Shown here: positions 1-12,369 of the stretch, piece by piece
How the letters are laid out: each line of letters starts with the position of its first letter
Numbering within the stretch: position 1 is the stretch's first letter
From: Dichomitus squalens LYAD-421 SS1
Lineage: Eukaryota; Basidiomycota; Agaricomycetes; Polyporales; Polyporaceae
DNA length: 64,000 nt
Assembly: GCF_000275845.1 (NCBI RefSeq)
Contig: NW_006766942.1
Location: 34,299-98,298 of the forward strand
Direction of reading: 5' to 3'
The notes under the pieces: generated by a model
Databases searched by the model: none
Told to the model about the DNA's origin: nothing
What the model saw: only the letters and a program-made list of their open reading frames with translations
Translations under genes and position numbers: made by a program

Positions 1-282
1 TTCATCGCACTATGGTACATGTGACTAACCACTCTTCGATTAGTCATGGACACTTCTCTGTAGTATATAAGGACTTCAGATTGCGTCCTCCCTCTTCAGT
101 CTTTCCTTACTGACTGAAGAGTGAGTACTTCGTTACCTTTACCTCTAACTTGTAGTTACTTACTTAACCTTTGTAGTCTTGCTTCGACTCTAGGTACAGT
201 TGGTTACTGCAATATAGTCTTTCCTTACTGACTGAAGATCTTGCTTCGACTCTAGTCGGATCTAATCTTTGTCTTCACAGCC
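1..282 (+). repeat. LTR-like end of a retrotransposon (solo or truncated)
   Basis: This stretch has the look of a fungal LTR: a TATA-like tatataagg near 65-73, a pyrimidine-rich stretch, and an end at about 282 in ...ttgtcttcaca, followed by unrelated sequence. Two motifs occur twice inside it: agtctttccttactgactga (97-116 and again near 218-237) and cttgcttcgactctag (near 179 and 239). No gag or pol reading frame follows, so it is either a solo LTR or the edge of an element that lies outside the window. The LTR interpretation is inference; the internal repeats are seen directly. Confidence 0.4.
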
Positions 283-2565
283 CCGAGTTTATCACTTGTC
301 GAAGAGCTTCGCAGTCCTCCCGATCTTGACCTTTCTATCGTCAACGCGCAGGCAGCTACAAGAGTATGGCGAGCGTGTGGCCATCGACATACCGCATCAA
401 CATGCGGAGGTCAAACTCTTCCAGCTAGCGCAGCCTTCCGAACGTTTGAAGGTACTCGGACTACGTATACCTCAGTCCGGCATGCGATGCATAGATAGGT
501 CTGAAGGATGATCAGAGAGGACGACATGGAGCAATGGTCCCTCTAGAAATCTTGGGCATTCCGCGTGTAAAGCTCGGTTTCTATTATCGCTGTATGAGTT
601 TCGAGTCAGTGGTGAGCGAGCGTGCAGAGGGCGACGGTAAGTACATGAACGAGGTGAGATCACCCGTCTTCATAATCATAAGCATCCGAAGATGTCGGAG
701 GGAAGGCAGGAGAGGCAGGCACAGCAGACATTCCGATGCTTTCGACTAGAGACAAATCTATGAGACGGAAGTGGCACGAGGTGAGCTATTGGTGAGAATG
801 GGTAAAAAGGCGGGCGATTGCCTCCTGCCTCCCGCTTTGATCGACTTCTCTATGGTAGAAAACATCGGGACGCCTGCCGTGAGGGGGAGGCTGGCCTGCG
901 ACCCGAGTAGGCCGCTCAATTCTTGTGTAAATATCTCATCGGAAAGGTCTTCACCCGCATTCCGCGGCAGGCCCGTAAGTGCGCTACGTTAGCCCCAGGT
1001 CAGCCCGACTACAGGAGCCTGAAAGATGTGGTGCAGAGCAAGTTCGAAAACAATATAATACGGTAAGCTCAGTTCCTGAAGTTTGGCTGCGAGGCACCAG
1101 GAACACCGGGCCGTGGGGCGTTCCGGTGGACTCGGCAAATGTGTTGTGACTGAGGCGACGACCGACCGGCCCAGGGTTGTGTGTCTTCAATATCTACACC
1201 CTCATCTCCCACACACGGCTATACATGTCCTCTTGACCTCTTGATACTGTAACATCTTTTGACGTGGACAAGGTTTGAGCTTATACACGCTCAAGCAGCG
1301 ACTTGGACACAAGAGCACAGGGAATTTAACTCGACCCCTGCCTTCGCTTCCACCGACTACCGGTCTCTGAATTATGGATCCGACGAGCTCCGATATCCAT
1401 ACGCATTCGAATCAACTCGGGCCCCCACAACATGGCTATAATGTTCAAACGCTTTCCGGGTACGGCTCTACGACGTCCAGTCTCCCCGCAAGCGGGGCTG
1501 TGACTCCCCGGACACCAGGTCTCGTAGGATTGGAAGTTGGCGAGCGCACAGCGCTGCTACGAGAGGGAAGAGACCCAGGAGAGGCAGAAGCTGGAGTGTC
1601 AACTCCGAAAGGTGAGCCTGTGCTACCTGTTCTCTATTCCTCGTTCAGGCACCTCCTGTACTCGGACTGAGCTGTCCATGGCGAGCTTTGTCGCGTTTCT
1701 TTGCATACCTATGAGATGGCTAGGGTCAAACTGAGACTCAGCGGTATCGGACACGGCCCGCAGGGCAAACGTGGAGAGAGAAAGGAGGCGAGAGCCGTGT
1801 CCAGTGCGTCTGGTGAACTTCGTTTAGGCAAAGGCGCATCGGTGTCGTCCAACCTAAAGCGATCGAATACGGCACCGGGTCCCATCGAGCTCCCAAAGGG
1901 CCTCTGTCCATATAACAACTCGCTCGACAGCATGCCTTCCAGCTCGCAGAAAGCCCTTACCTCGAGATACTGCCCTGAGGCGGACTATGAATGCACGCAT
2001 CTAATCATGCAGGTAGCTAGTCATAGGTCTTCGATTCTCAGCGCGAAGCGTACTGCGCGTATCCAGCTCATGGCTCGTTGTTGCTGGACTACCCTGCGCT
2101 ACCTAATTCATGCCAGCAAGGAGCCGCAGGCCTCGAGATGCACACCGGTGCTGGCACCGCGGTTCCAAGGACATCAATGGCCTCCTGAAGTCACCACGAG
2201 ATAGCCCCCAGCTGACTATGCACAATCAGCCGAATATAGGGCGGTGTCTTGTTTTCCATCTTCCCCTTCAAGCCGCGCAGATTGAGGTCTTTCTTCATCG
2301 TCTGATTGAGAAATTGGTCGTCATGCTTGATAGCTGTACGAGCTCCCGCTTCGTACATGGATGTGCCCATCGTGCACAGTCCTATTGCATGATGATATCA
2401 GTACCCTTACGCACTTCAAGTGGCTGTCAGTAGCAGGGACTATTCATCTCCAACATCCCAAGTAGAGGCCATACATATAGTGCGATGAGGACTGCTGTGC
2501 TTCGCTTACGAATACAGCGTCGTCCGTCCTGACTCGTCCCGCATCCTCGTCTCGCTCACCAGGAC
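283..2565. other. Spacer upstream of the sulfate permease; holds possible N-terminal exon(s)
   Basis: I see no complete gene here. Reading frames are short and lack recognisable domains. The only stretch that reads like protein is the possible first exon of the downstream permease at 1374-1611, listed separately. The region 1612-2565 must hold at least one further small exon or an unusually long intron if that exon belongs to the permease, because the phases do not join directly. Confidence 0.4.
1374..1611 (+). CDS. Possible N-terminal exon of the sulfate permease
   Basis: An ATG at 1374 opens a frame rich in Ser, Thr, Gly and Pro that contains the stretches SGYGSTTSS and GERTALL before a good donor (G|gtgagc) at 1612. 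Cytosolic N-termini of fungal SulP transporters are often of this low-complexity type, which is why I link it to the permease whose first secure exon starts at 2566. The exon ends in phase 1 while the 2566 exon is read in phase 0, so the two cannot be spliced directly and an intermediate exon is needed. It could also be unrelated non-coding sequence. Confidence 0.3.
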
Positions 2566-5500
2566 GCGTTCATTGACAATTTCGAATCCCCAGTGCCCGA
2601 CGGTCGCCCGCCGTTATGGCGCAGGCAATCTCGGTGGAAGCGCATGAAGTACTATATCCCATCGACGTCTTGGATACCCCAGTACTCTTTTTCCCTGTAC
2701 GTCCTGCTTTCCTCGTGTCGAGTAACATGAAACATGCCAACCCGTCGACCCAGATTCGCAGGCGACTTTCTTGCAGGTATCACCGTCGCGAGCATGCTCA
2801 TACCCCAATCCGTCTCGTATGCCTCCTCGCTCGCCAAACTCAGCCCTGTTACTGGCCTGGTGAGCTTGAACCCGCCAACCCTTGACACCCCTTTACACCA
2901 GAGAGCTGACTTGTCAAATGTCCGAACGTGACAAGTTCTCCGCAGCGATTCCTGGGATCGTCTACGCGCTTCTTGGCACGTCCAGGCAGCTCAACGTCGC
3001 GCCCGAGGCCGCGCTCTCCCTGCTCGTTGGACAGGCTGTCGACGACATCCTCCACTCCGACCCGCACACGCACCCGATCGACCCGAACGCGGTCTCTATC
3101 GCGATCTCAACCATAATCACGTTCCAGGTCGGGTTAATCAGCTTTCTGCTAGGGCTGTTCAGGCTGGGGTTCATGGACGTCGTGTTGAGTCGCGCGCTGC
3201 TGAGGGGATTTGTCACCGCTGTCGCGGTTGTGATCATGATGTGCGTGCGCTCTCGTGCTGCGCGGGTCCTCGCAGGGTATCCGGGCTGACAGGCTGGCTC
3301 CACCTACAGAGAGCAGCTGATCCCGATGTTTGGCCTGACGGAGCTCGAACACGTCCTGCAGCCCAAGTCGACGCTCGAAAAGCTCCTGTTCCTGATCGAG
3401 AACGCGTTCACGCACGCGCACGAGCTCACGACGTTCATCAGCTTTGGGGCGCTTGGCGTGCTCGTTGCACTGCGCACGTTCAGGATGACGTTCAAGAAGT
3501 ACTGGTTCATCTACCGTCTGCCCGAGGTGTTCATCGTTGTGGTGGTTTCTACGAGTACGTCGTGTTCCTTACCGAGGTCTTGGAGGTCGGTCCATGTACG
3601 CTGACCTTAACATTCAGTCTTGTCGGACGAGTGGGAGTGGGACAAGGACGGAGTGGAGATCCTGGGTTCGGTGCCAATCAATACGGGAAATTCGCTCGTC
3701 CAGTTCCCGCTGAGACATATGACGTTGAAGTATCTTAGGAAAACGACTCCAACTGCTATGTGAGTCACGAAACTATGTTTGTATGTTGGCGACGACCGCG
3801 CGCTGACCCTTGACACCCCAGCCTCATATCTGTGGTCGGTTTTCTAGACAGTATCGTTGCCGCTAAGCAGAACGCAGGGAGGTTCGGATATAGCATCAGC
3901 CCCAATCGTGAGCTTGTCGCGCTTGGTGCCGGTAACATTTTCGGCTCGTTCGTTCCGGGGACCCTGCCTGCCTACGGCTCTATCACCAGGCACGTCGTAT
4001 GGCCTAGCTCGGCTCGACCGTTGTTGACACTGAATGGGTGTGTCCAGGTCTAAGTTGAATGGAGATCTCGGAGGGCGGACGCAAATGGCCTCCCTTGTTA
4101 CTTCGACGCTCGTCTTACTCGCAACATTCTTCCTCTTGCCCTGGCTCTACTACTTGCCGAAATGTGTGTTGGCGTCAATGTAAGCCCCCTAGCTTCCGCC
4201 ATCCGTAACACGTTCCGTGTGTAGCCGAATTGACCGACCCCGCAACACACAGCATCTGCCTCATCGTCTTCTCCCTACTGGGCGAGTTCCCTCATGATGC
4301 GCTGTTCTACTGGAAGTACGTACTCCTCCCCGTGAACACTTCTCGTGGAACTCACCCCACCATGCCTGTGTACAGGATGCGGGCGTGGATAGATTTGATG
4401 CTGATGTCGCTGACGTTCTTCCTGACCATCATATGGAACGTGGAGATTGGGATCGCGGTTAGCGTCGTCATCTCGCTGCTGCTCGTCGTTCGACGCTCGT
4501 CGCGCACGCGCCTCACCATCCTCGTGAGTAGACTTTCCTTCCGGTTGTTCTCTCACTCCCACCTCCGTTCTTCGACCGTGTTCGCCCTGAAGAGCGCTGA
4601 CCGAGCATCTTTGCACCTTTGATATGTGCACAGGGTCGCATCCCAGGGACAGACAGGTGGAAGCCTATCGACGAAAACCCCGAGGCCGAGGAAGACGCCT
4701 CGGGCGTGCTCATTGTTCGTATACGCGAGAACCTCGACTTTGGTGCGTGCTTGTTCTATGCTTGTACGATACTGTGCGAGGCCGTCAGGGCGCGTGTCGC
4801 TCAATGGCAGCTTGACTAACCCACACTTGGTACCTTTCTCCAAACACATCCGCGATCAAAGCCAACACCGCACAGCTCAAAGGTGTGTGACGTACCTGGA
4901 AATCAAGTTGCTACATGATGCTGACCATCACGGGCGCCTTTCATATGACAATTGATGTTATTGTGCTCTACAATGTGTCCTCCCTCAACATTCTGCCGCC
5001 TCTCTTATTTTGTGTATCGCACCGCACCAATGGCATACAGAGCGACTGCGGCGGCTCGAGCTATACGGGCACGACAAACACCACCCCGCGGACGAGCCGC
5101 ACAGGCATGACGCGAACGTTCTGGTCTTCCATCTTGCAGACGTGGATACCATTGATGCTTCGTGAGTTCCTGTTCTTCCTTCCTAATCCCACCCTCCCAC
5201 ACATCATTTGCACATTCATGACGCTCTTGTTGGTCGCTGTTGACGGGCTGTTCGGTGCTCAGAGCGGTACAGATCTTCTACGAGACGGTGGAGACGTACA
5301 AGGTGCGTTCTCCTTCCCTGATTATGAGCCTGCGAAAGTGTCAACACTACTGATTTGTATTTGCACGCTTCGTCATGGTCGACCGCCCTGTCGGCAATAT
5401 CGCCTCCCCCGATCCTCGGTGCCACTCATGCAGAGTCGCGGTGTTGGGCTGTACATTACCCACCTCAGATCAGGGCCACGCGCGCTGTTTGAAAAGGCGG

Positions 5501-5595
5501 GCATTGTTAATATGCTAAGCGAGGACGCATTTTGCAAGGACGTTGCGAGCGCGATGACGCGCATCGAGCAGAAGATGCGCGAGCACGCGCTATAG
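2566..5595 (+). CDS. SulP-family sulfate permease with C-terminal STAS domain
   Basis: This encodes a proton-coupled anion transporter of the SulP/SLC26 family, expected in the plasma membrane and probably importing sulfate. Fourteen exons join in phase: 2566-2696, 2754-2859, 2936-3240, 3310-3554, 3618-3759, 3822-3989, 4048-4179, 4253-4315, 4376-4523, 4634-4742, 4862-4882, 5041-5161, 5263-5302 and 5434-5595, giving 630 residues without the unresolved N-terminus. Family signatures are clear: YYIPSTSWIPQYS, then AGITVASMLIPQSVSYAS, AAIPGIVYALLGTSRQLNVA and PEAALSLLVGQAV. Later come NRELVALGAGNIFGSF, FVPGTLPAYGS and hydrophobic helices up to about 4520. The last five exons form the STAS domain (GVLIVRIRENLDFANTAQL, LVFHLADVDTIDASAVQ). 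Intron 3990-4047 appears to use a GC donor. The next gene lies 1.4 kb away on the other strand. Substrate (sulfate rather than another anion) is inferred from family only. Confidence 0.92.
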
Positions 5596-7022
5596 TGCAG
5601 ATGGAAGCGTCCGAAACTGATCCAAACAGTCAGTCGAGGTTTCGACATATCTTTTGACATGGCCAGTCTTCTAGTGGCCCGCTAACAAAGACGTTCAACC
5701 ACACATCTGTCGTCTGTACAGCCAAGTATAGATCACCTCATTACACGACCATTTCACGCGCATCCTGTTATACTACGATTAGATCAGCCGACTCATCGGA
5801 GCAGGACTCCATATGTTCCCTCGATAGGCCTGTTAGATCTTGATAGACAATCAATATAGGTGGCATCGACGTTTATGGCGCATCGAACGATTGCAACTCG
5901 ACTAATCACGCCCCTCGCAAGTGGTTCAGAACCGAGGATCCTGGCTCCTTGTTGGTGGAGAGCGGGCGAAGCACTGATACAAAACCGCTGGCGAAAGGAC
6001 TTGTTAGTATGCCACTGCTGTGTAGAGGTACTGCCGTCACACGTGCTTTCCAAGACTGAAGCAACAATGTGGTCGTGTGTACGCGGATGGATCCTCCGGT
6101 AACGTTGGAGTCCGAATTCCGCGCGCTTTTGAGAATGAAGATCGTCTTCCACAGCTTCAGGCTGCTTGTGCGGAAGGGCGGCATCAGCCTGTGCAAGTCT
6201 CCCATAGAGGCGGCGCATGGCTCCTTTCGCCGCCGATTGACGGTGGGAGCACCACATTGGCTCCCTGGTAACCGAGCGGATGATCCTCCAGAGTCCAGAC
6301 TCCTGTCCCACGCAGTCACCTCCAAGAAGATCGGCCCACTTGTGGGACGAAAATTGACCGGAACAAGAAGGCGAGCTCAGCTGCGGACGCCTCCGAAAGC
6401 GCAAATGTACGCCGCATGTCAAGGACCATCATCAGTGTTGGCGCTCGACCGCAGACATGCCGGCGCGCTGCAATGCTTGATGAGGAGATGTGATGGCTCG
6501 GGTGAGGCATCGGACTGAGGTCAGGGGGCAGTCCACTCACTGAGCGCGCGGCCGAGGTCTGCGTCGACTCTGCGAGGTGCACGGCTGCCGATACACCCTG
6601 GGTGACAGTCATGCATAATGTCTAGACTAAGCCTGCATCGGGTACATGTGATAGGGATGTTGACGACAGATGCGGAGCGGGCTGTGGGTTGTGCGGGGAT
6701 ATGAAATTGGCGGGTTCTAATGTACAAATGCCGGCGACGAGCCGTTGGAAATAAAGTAAAGGGGTATGAAGATTGACCAGCAGTGTGAATAAGATATAGA
6801 AAGTTAAGCCGTACGAAACATGCTGGGATGAAATTGGGGTGGTTGAATGGACAAAAGAGTAAATAGTCCTGTTGTGGATGAATATCGAAAGCAATGCGAA
6901 AAGACAAAATAAACGGCGGGGTTACAAGGTTGTGAAAGGCTGCCTTGGTAGTTGCAAAGACAAGACCCGGACGGCAAAGAATGTTGAGGGAAGTGCGTCG
7001 CCCAGTGGTATCCCAAAGGTGC
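5596..7022. other. Spacer between permease and Ser/Pro-rich gene
   Basis: No gene is recognised. Several overlapping reading frames of 60-210 codons exist on both strands between 5793 and 6600, but none shows a domain, a signal peptide or intron-bounded conservation. The region holds the 3' ends of two convergent transcription units. Confidence 0.5.
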
Positions 7023-8107
7023 TCATGCTCGCCTCTGGACAGGTACAGGTGGCAGTGGCCTGGGCCGCTTGAAGACAACTCCAGCTGTTTTGGGCGCAGG
7101 TGCGTAATGCGGGTTCTCAGGGAGAATCGATGCCCATGAGACAGCCTCGAACGCCGACATGGGCGCGACAACAATTTGTTGCTCGACAGGGACGTCGGTA
7201 TAAGACGACCCCTCCGAGTGCCTCGTTTGTGCAACATATTGGTCCTCCAGACGTCTTTCCTCGAAGTAGGTTACCGAAACAGTCGGCGGGGGCATCTTGC
7301 TCGCACCGTTGGAAGGCGGAGAAGGCGGCGCGGAAGAGTCCGTTGGAGATGGGGTGTCGACGGGAGATGAGGGAGCGGATGACGAGTCGCTCATAGAATC
7401 GGGAAGATCGAAGGATTGCGTGTTCGGCGTCGTTGAGTACAAGTCGAAAATGTCGGTGACCGCCGTGGAGACAGGCGAACGGATGATCGTCGAAGTAGCA
7501 GAAGACGTCGAAGCCATCGCGTGAATGTGACTGGACAGGGATATGGCCATGGCCTTCGTTTTGGTTTGAAGAGGAGAGCTAGCCTCGAATTCGACCTCGT
7601 CTTCGTTCACGTCGCGCGGAACGGGGCTCGAGAAGAACCGCATACTCGCAGACGACGATCCCGACGAGCTTGAGCTCTCGAGTTCGCTGAGAATGAACCC
7701 GTCGCCTGTTGAATCCCATTCCGCAGTGAACGTCCACACGGTTCCTGTGGAAGAACCTGGCGGAGGGGTGCTGACGATCGGGGAACTCGGGAGGTTGAGA
7801 TGGATTCCACTCAGAAGAGCGACTCTCCTCCGCATCTTCTTAACGTTGCCATGGCCAGAAGGCTGCGCACTGGTTGTGGCCTAGAGGGGCACGATAGGTC
7901 AATAGCTGTATCAAGTGGGAACGAGGAGACCAATGTAGTACGCACCTTGTACCTCAGAGAGGACGCGAAGGCAGTGGTTCGCGCCTCGGGACTAGCAGGG
8001 CTGGGCGTCAGATCCAAGAAATCCGACCTCGACGAATTGGTCCTGCTCCAGACATTGTCCGCTCCACTTGACGGGAGCACAGCGAGCTTTGGTCGCACAG
8101 CGGCCAT
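7023..8107 (-). CDS. Ser/Thr/Pro-rich protein of unknown function
   Basis: I do not recognise a family. Two exons join in phase: 7946-8107 (starting MAAVRPKLAVLP) and 7023-7880, separated by a 65-nt intron (gtgcgt..ctctag), giving a 339-residue product. An alternative in-frame start lies upstream at 8152. The chain is disordered in character: a SELESSSSSGSSSASM run, an acidic stretch (DVNEDEVEFEAS), a Pro/Ser-rich middle (SSPVDTPSPTDSSAPPSPP) and a C-terminus with PRPLPPVPVQRRA that resembles an SH3-binding or basic-proline tail. No membrane segment or signal peptide is visible. The long open second exon, the clean intron and the biased but non-repetitive composition make it a real gene rather than chance. 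Function cannot be inferred. Confidence 0.65.
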
Positions 8108-9773
8108 AATATGCAAATCCTCAGAACCTAAACCTCGTCGCCCGAAGGCCATATGCGCCGTGGGCGCGAAGAAAGAATGGGCAAAGCAGCGTGAACGAAG
8201 GCGAAGGCGAAGGCGAAACGAGAGTGGGTGGGGGATATCTGAACCGGCAGGGATATGTATGTCATCACAGCAGAGCGGCCACGGGGCGGTCGACCTCCTG
8301 CACCCTGATGGACACCGTGGCTGCCATTGATCGACGTAGCGAGGGACATCGTGTGCAACGAACCTGACGGAGCGATCAATCTCGCGGCGCCGCTATCGGT
8401 ATACAGTATGTACCTGGGACCAATGGGGGCAACGCCCGCGGCGGCGGCTCGGGCTTATGGCAAGATGGCACCGAAGAGCATTATTGCCCTCTGTCATCTG
8501 CAAGGTCATCATTCGCTTCCCATTGCGATGTCAATCGGGTCCTGCCGTTTGCGATGCCCAACAGGCTGGCCCGCATATGCCGAGCAAATGATCTGCAACG
8601 AAAGCCCACGCCGTCAGCACCATCCGCTGATGAGCTGGAGAAGGAACCGTCGGCAAGCTCACAGCCCGAGAGGCCACAGCATGAAGGAAGGTACTTTGCC
8701 GCTGGCGTCTGTACTCGTCACAGACTCTCGCTTTCAACCAATCATAAGCGATCGTCAATCCACTGCCACTTCCGAATCAGCCTGGAGAGCATCAGTCGTA
8801 CTCACGATCTATCTCGGGCACGACGAATTGAGTGTCCATACGATACAGCATGCCGCTGCGCCAATTGACTGGATGAGACACGAAGTCTAATGACTCCACG
8901 ATGGGCGTCTGGTGACAAGGGTCGTCCGTCGATCAATCGGTCCTGATCCCCCCACTCGTTGATCGCAATAACGCCCATGGGCGCCGACATCAAAAGTCAA
9001 CTCAGTACTGTAAAAGGGACGCAACATCCGGTCTGGCCTGATCCTGGATGAGCTTTCAGAAGCAGTGACTGTCATCATGGCCATGTTATGCCCTGCCACC
9101 TTGATATTTCGAACTGACACAAAGACGAGCAAACAACCTATCTAGGAAGCTCATGGAAGATAGTGTCTCTGGGGGAAGTACTGTGGTTCGGAATTGAACT
9201 ATGACGAGCCATATCTTCAGGGAATGCCACGAATAAGGCTGACGCTGGAATAACCGCGAAGCCGGGTACAACAATTAGCAGAAGACACTGGGCGGGCAAG
9301 ACTGTCCGTTCTCGCCTCTCCGCGAAGCGCTTGGCCGGGGCGGAAGGACCCAACAATCTCTGTACCTATACACATGTAAAGACGTCGGATCATGACCAAA
9401 CACTTCCCTGTAATTTGAAGCAACCTGAGCTGGTCGATACCGATATCGACATCCCCACCATTGCACGTATCAGGGTTGAGCATGCCCGCTGAGCCATCCA
9501 TCATCACCGGTGGATGGTCGAGCTGAGGTGAAGGTGGGGGCTCCGAGATGACTGGACACAAACGCACAGTGTTTAAAAGAGCACTTCGCTTCCGTCGTCG
9601 TCGTTGAGGAAGTGATACAACCTATCCCGGTGCGATTATGCGACGAGTGTCACGTATGCTTCCGATGAGTGCCGTCTGAGAACTCAACGACATAACCCCG
9701 CATTCCCTAGCCTGCTCCTGCTTCCCCCCGGTTCTTCGCACCAGAGACTCGGACGCACCCATCAGCAGCGCCA
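8108..9773. other. Spacer with a small hexanucleotide repeat
   Basis: No gene is recognised. The left part is the presumed promoter and 5' UTR of the minus-strand gene at 7023-8107. It contains a short perfect repeat of gaaggc (three and a half units, 8197-8217). The rest holds only short frames without domains. Confidence 0.45.
8197..8217 (+). repeat. (GAAGGC)n microsatellite
   Basis: Three and a half tandem copies of gaaggc, located 90-110 bp upstream of the start codon of the minus-strand Ser/Pro-rich gene, probably in its 5' UTR. Confidence 0.85.
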
Positions 9774-10716
9774 TTACCGTTTACGCTGCATCCTGCCCAA
9801 CGACACGCCTCCAAAGCCCTCCGCCATCCCGATCACCTCGTTCAGCATGTGCGAAGAGCGATCTACGAGCAGATCCTTGTCCCTCTGCCGCGCTGTCCGG
9901 TTTGTCCGTCTCGTTTTGACGTGCCCGGGTTTATAGGCGGGGTGATCCGGGGGTAGAGTGCCATCCCAGACACCGCCCTCGAGGCGGTAGGGCGGGGGGC
10001 TGATGTTGTCCTTGTTCGCGCGAGCCATCTTCGACAGGTTCCGAGTCACCTGGTGCGGTAATCCTCGCGTTATGGCGGAGTAATACAGGAGCTCTAGGGT
10101 GCTATCCACTGCGATAGGGGGCGCACACAAGGACGGCGGCATCGGGCCACGTTGGCGCACGTCGGTACAGAGCGGCGCGCATGGAAATGCACCGGGCGAC
10201 CCAAGATCGGCGCATGGCAACGCATTCCGTGAATTTCAAGTACCGGGAGCGCCATTACGGCAGATTCGGAGACAGCGGCAGGCAGTGTGTGCAGAGATTA
10301 CGCGGCTGGGTCAGTATTCGACGTCGTCCATGTGTCGACAAAGTATGTCACTCACTGCGCTTGTCCCACTCCTGCAGCCATTTATTCATAGCGATTCGTC
10401 GATTGTGAGAGGGGCGGTTACTGCTCTGAAACCTCCCCATGACCGAGGTTGCCTGCGAGAAGACCTGCCGCCATAGACCCCGCAGTGTCGATGTGGAATC
10501 GGGCTCAGCAAGTACCGAAGCAGCTGCGGATCGGAGGAGGAGTCGGTAAAGGCTGTAGAAGGGCGACGGAAAACGAGGCAACGGAGGGTTTTCTGACTCA
10601 TGCTGAGATGTGCTGTAGGCGCAGCAAGCACTAGCCCTGGGCCTGCCTCGCATATGAACCAGAAGCGAGGGAGGGTGCGCCATGCCTGTCCCGATAGGCC
10701 GCGCAGCTGCAAACAT
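9774..10716 (-). CDS. DUF1763-like, LYR-type small protein, probably mitochondrial
   Basis: Two exons join in phase: 10356-10716 and 9774-10108, with a 247-nt intron between them; the join KR|MDSTLELLYYSAITRG splits a codon cleanly. The product is 231 residues. The N-terminus is rich in Arg, Ala and Ser with few acids (MFAAARPIGTG ... RPRASACCAYSTS), as in a mitochondrial targeting peptide. It is followed by SPFYSLYRLLLRSAAASVL, a LYR-like helix, and GLPHQVTRNLSKM. This arrangement (a LYR-like helix, then a second helix around 'ITRGLPHQVTRNL') is what I associate with the fungal DUF1763 family. The C-terminus is basic (KTRRTNRTARQRDKD). A downstream Met (MAHPP) is an alternative start. The family assignment is from memory of the pattern and needs a profile search; the gene structure itself is well supported. 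Confidence 0.6.
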
Positions 10717-12369
10717 CGCTCGCCGGGTGGAGGCAAGAAAGCGATCCTATGAGATACCAAGCAGTCAACAACCTTCTAAGGAGTGTTTAGCAGGCACATA
10801 AGATGCGTGGACCAAAACACGGGTCTCCCCTCACCTACGGTTACCGAGTCAGCCCTGGTGCTTGATGCTCTTATGTGTGGAGGGCGCTTGTTGGACAAAA
10901 AACCAAACCTTGTGCCTTGTCCACGACACATCAGCACTAGCCTGTATTAAGTATGAAGTGATATCTGTACATTCAATATGCTTTCAGGTCTTGGTGCGTG
11001 CTTGCCTGTGTTCAGCTTAGCGTGTGCAAATTTTCATAAGCCTGTCGTACTTGCAACGACTTAGTGTGAAAGCATAAAACGTACCTTGACACGATCTCTC
11101 TCTTTCTATAACACCGAGGATACAGACTACAATAGGCAGCTGGTCTGTCACTAAGCCAGCGAGGGGTGTCGACTCGGACGTTTACAAGTGAGGACCCCGA
11201 ACACTGGGACGCACCCTTGCTTCCCCACCGCGGTTCGCAGACTATCTCTCTGAAACCTTTGACACTCTGCTTTGTCGTACCTGCCCTGGAAATACTTGGG
11301 GTTATGCGTACATTTGACTGCCTTGATCTGCTCGCAAGGATCGGCGGCCGTTCTTCAGGCAATGCTGGCATATATGCATGGCACTCGGCTACCATTCCTT
11401 CACCTCTCACCCCTTACCGATACTGGCCCTCTCTCCGCCTCTGAAGATACGCTGAAATCACTTGTCCCTCTTCAATAACTTCATGCTTCTCGTTGTTGTG
11501 GTGCTCACATCGTAGAAGAGACTCTTGACCCACTGACATCATGGTAACACGAGCGCGCACCGCGACCGAGTTCACCATTATGCGACTGAAATTGTAGTTC
11601 TGCTTTTCGCGCATCTGGACCCGAGGATTTGGCGGGCAGTGTCACAAACGAAGCACATTATGGCCATAACTGATATGAGCTTTTACTCGGCCGAAGCGTC
11701 TTCGTCGCAGGACCGCTGCTCGCTCAACCACTTAGAGAACTTCGTGGTCTGAGGTGCGTTTGTGCGTGAACCATACTCCTAGCGTTGCACTCATATCGAG
11801 GATACACGGACTGTACCTTTTTCAGAACCGGGAACGGTATGGTCAGTGCAAGACGCGGGTGGCAAGGATCGGAAGCGTGACGATAAGGCTCAAGCTCAAG
11901 TCGCTTACGTTCGTACTGATGAATGGTCAGGGTGGCGTCCTCAAACCGCACCGATGTGAACGTCTCCACAGCAGTGAGTTCGAAGGACTAGCCTTCTGTC
12001 CTCGTTTTCGTAACAGCATCCCAATGTAACGGGCAATGGATGATTCAACACGTCTTGTACGATCGTGGTGTAAGCGTGGTGGTTTGCGCGTCTTTCGACC
12101 GGCAGTTTCACCCAGGGTTTCAAAGCGCGTTCACTCAACTGGATTCGCTCACGGTTTTCCTGTCAATGAGGACGTTGTCCGATTTCTGTCAAAGCTCGTC
12201 AAGCGGCGTGCCCATGCACGACGGTCAAAGCCTTAGCGTTAAGCAACCATTGTGCTACGGCCAGAAGACGGTCTCGAAGCGGTCCGCTTCGAGGTTGCAG
12301 GTCAATGCGTATCAATGAACATGAGTATTTAATTGCCTGAGACTCATTGCTCCAGCTAGCCACTCCCCT
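10717..12369. other. Spacer without a recognised gene
   Basis: No domain-bearing frame was found. A minus-strand stretch near 11890-11970 (reading VRFEDATLTIHQYER before a possible gtaagc donor) looks faintly exon-like, but no partner exon was found, so it is not called. Confidence 0.4.

Noticed and set aside
5793..6422. Minus-strand frame of 209 codons
   Set aside because: No domain, unusual composition and overlapping frames on both strands; likely chance in a moderately GC-rich spacer.
6521..7237. Minus-strand frame of 238 codons
   Set aside because: Overlaps the end of the Ser/Pro-rich gene in another frame and has no independent support.
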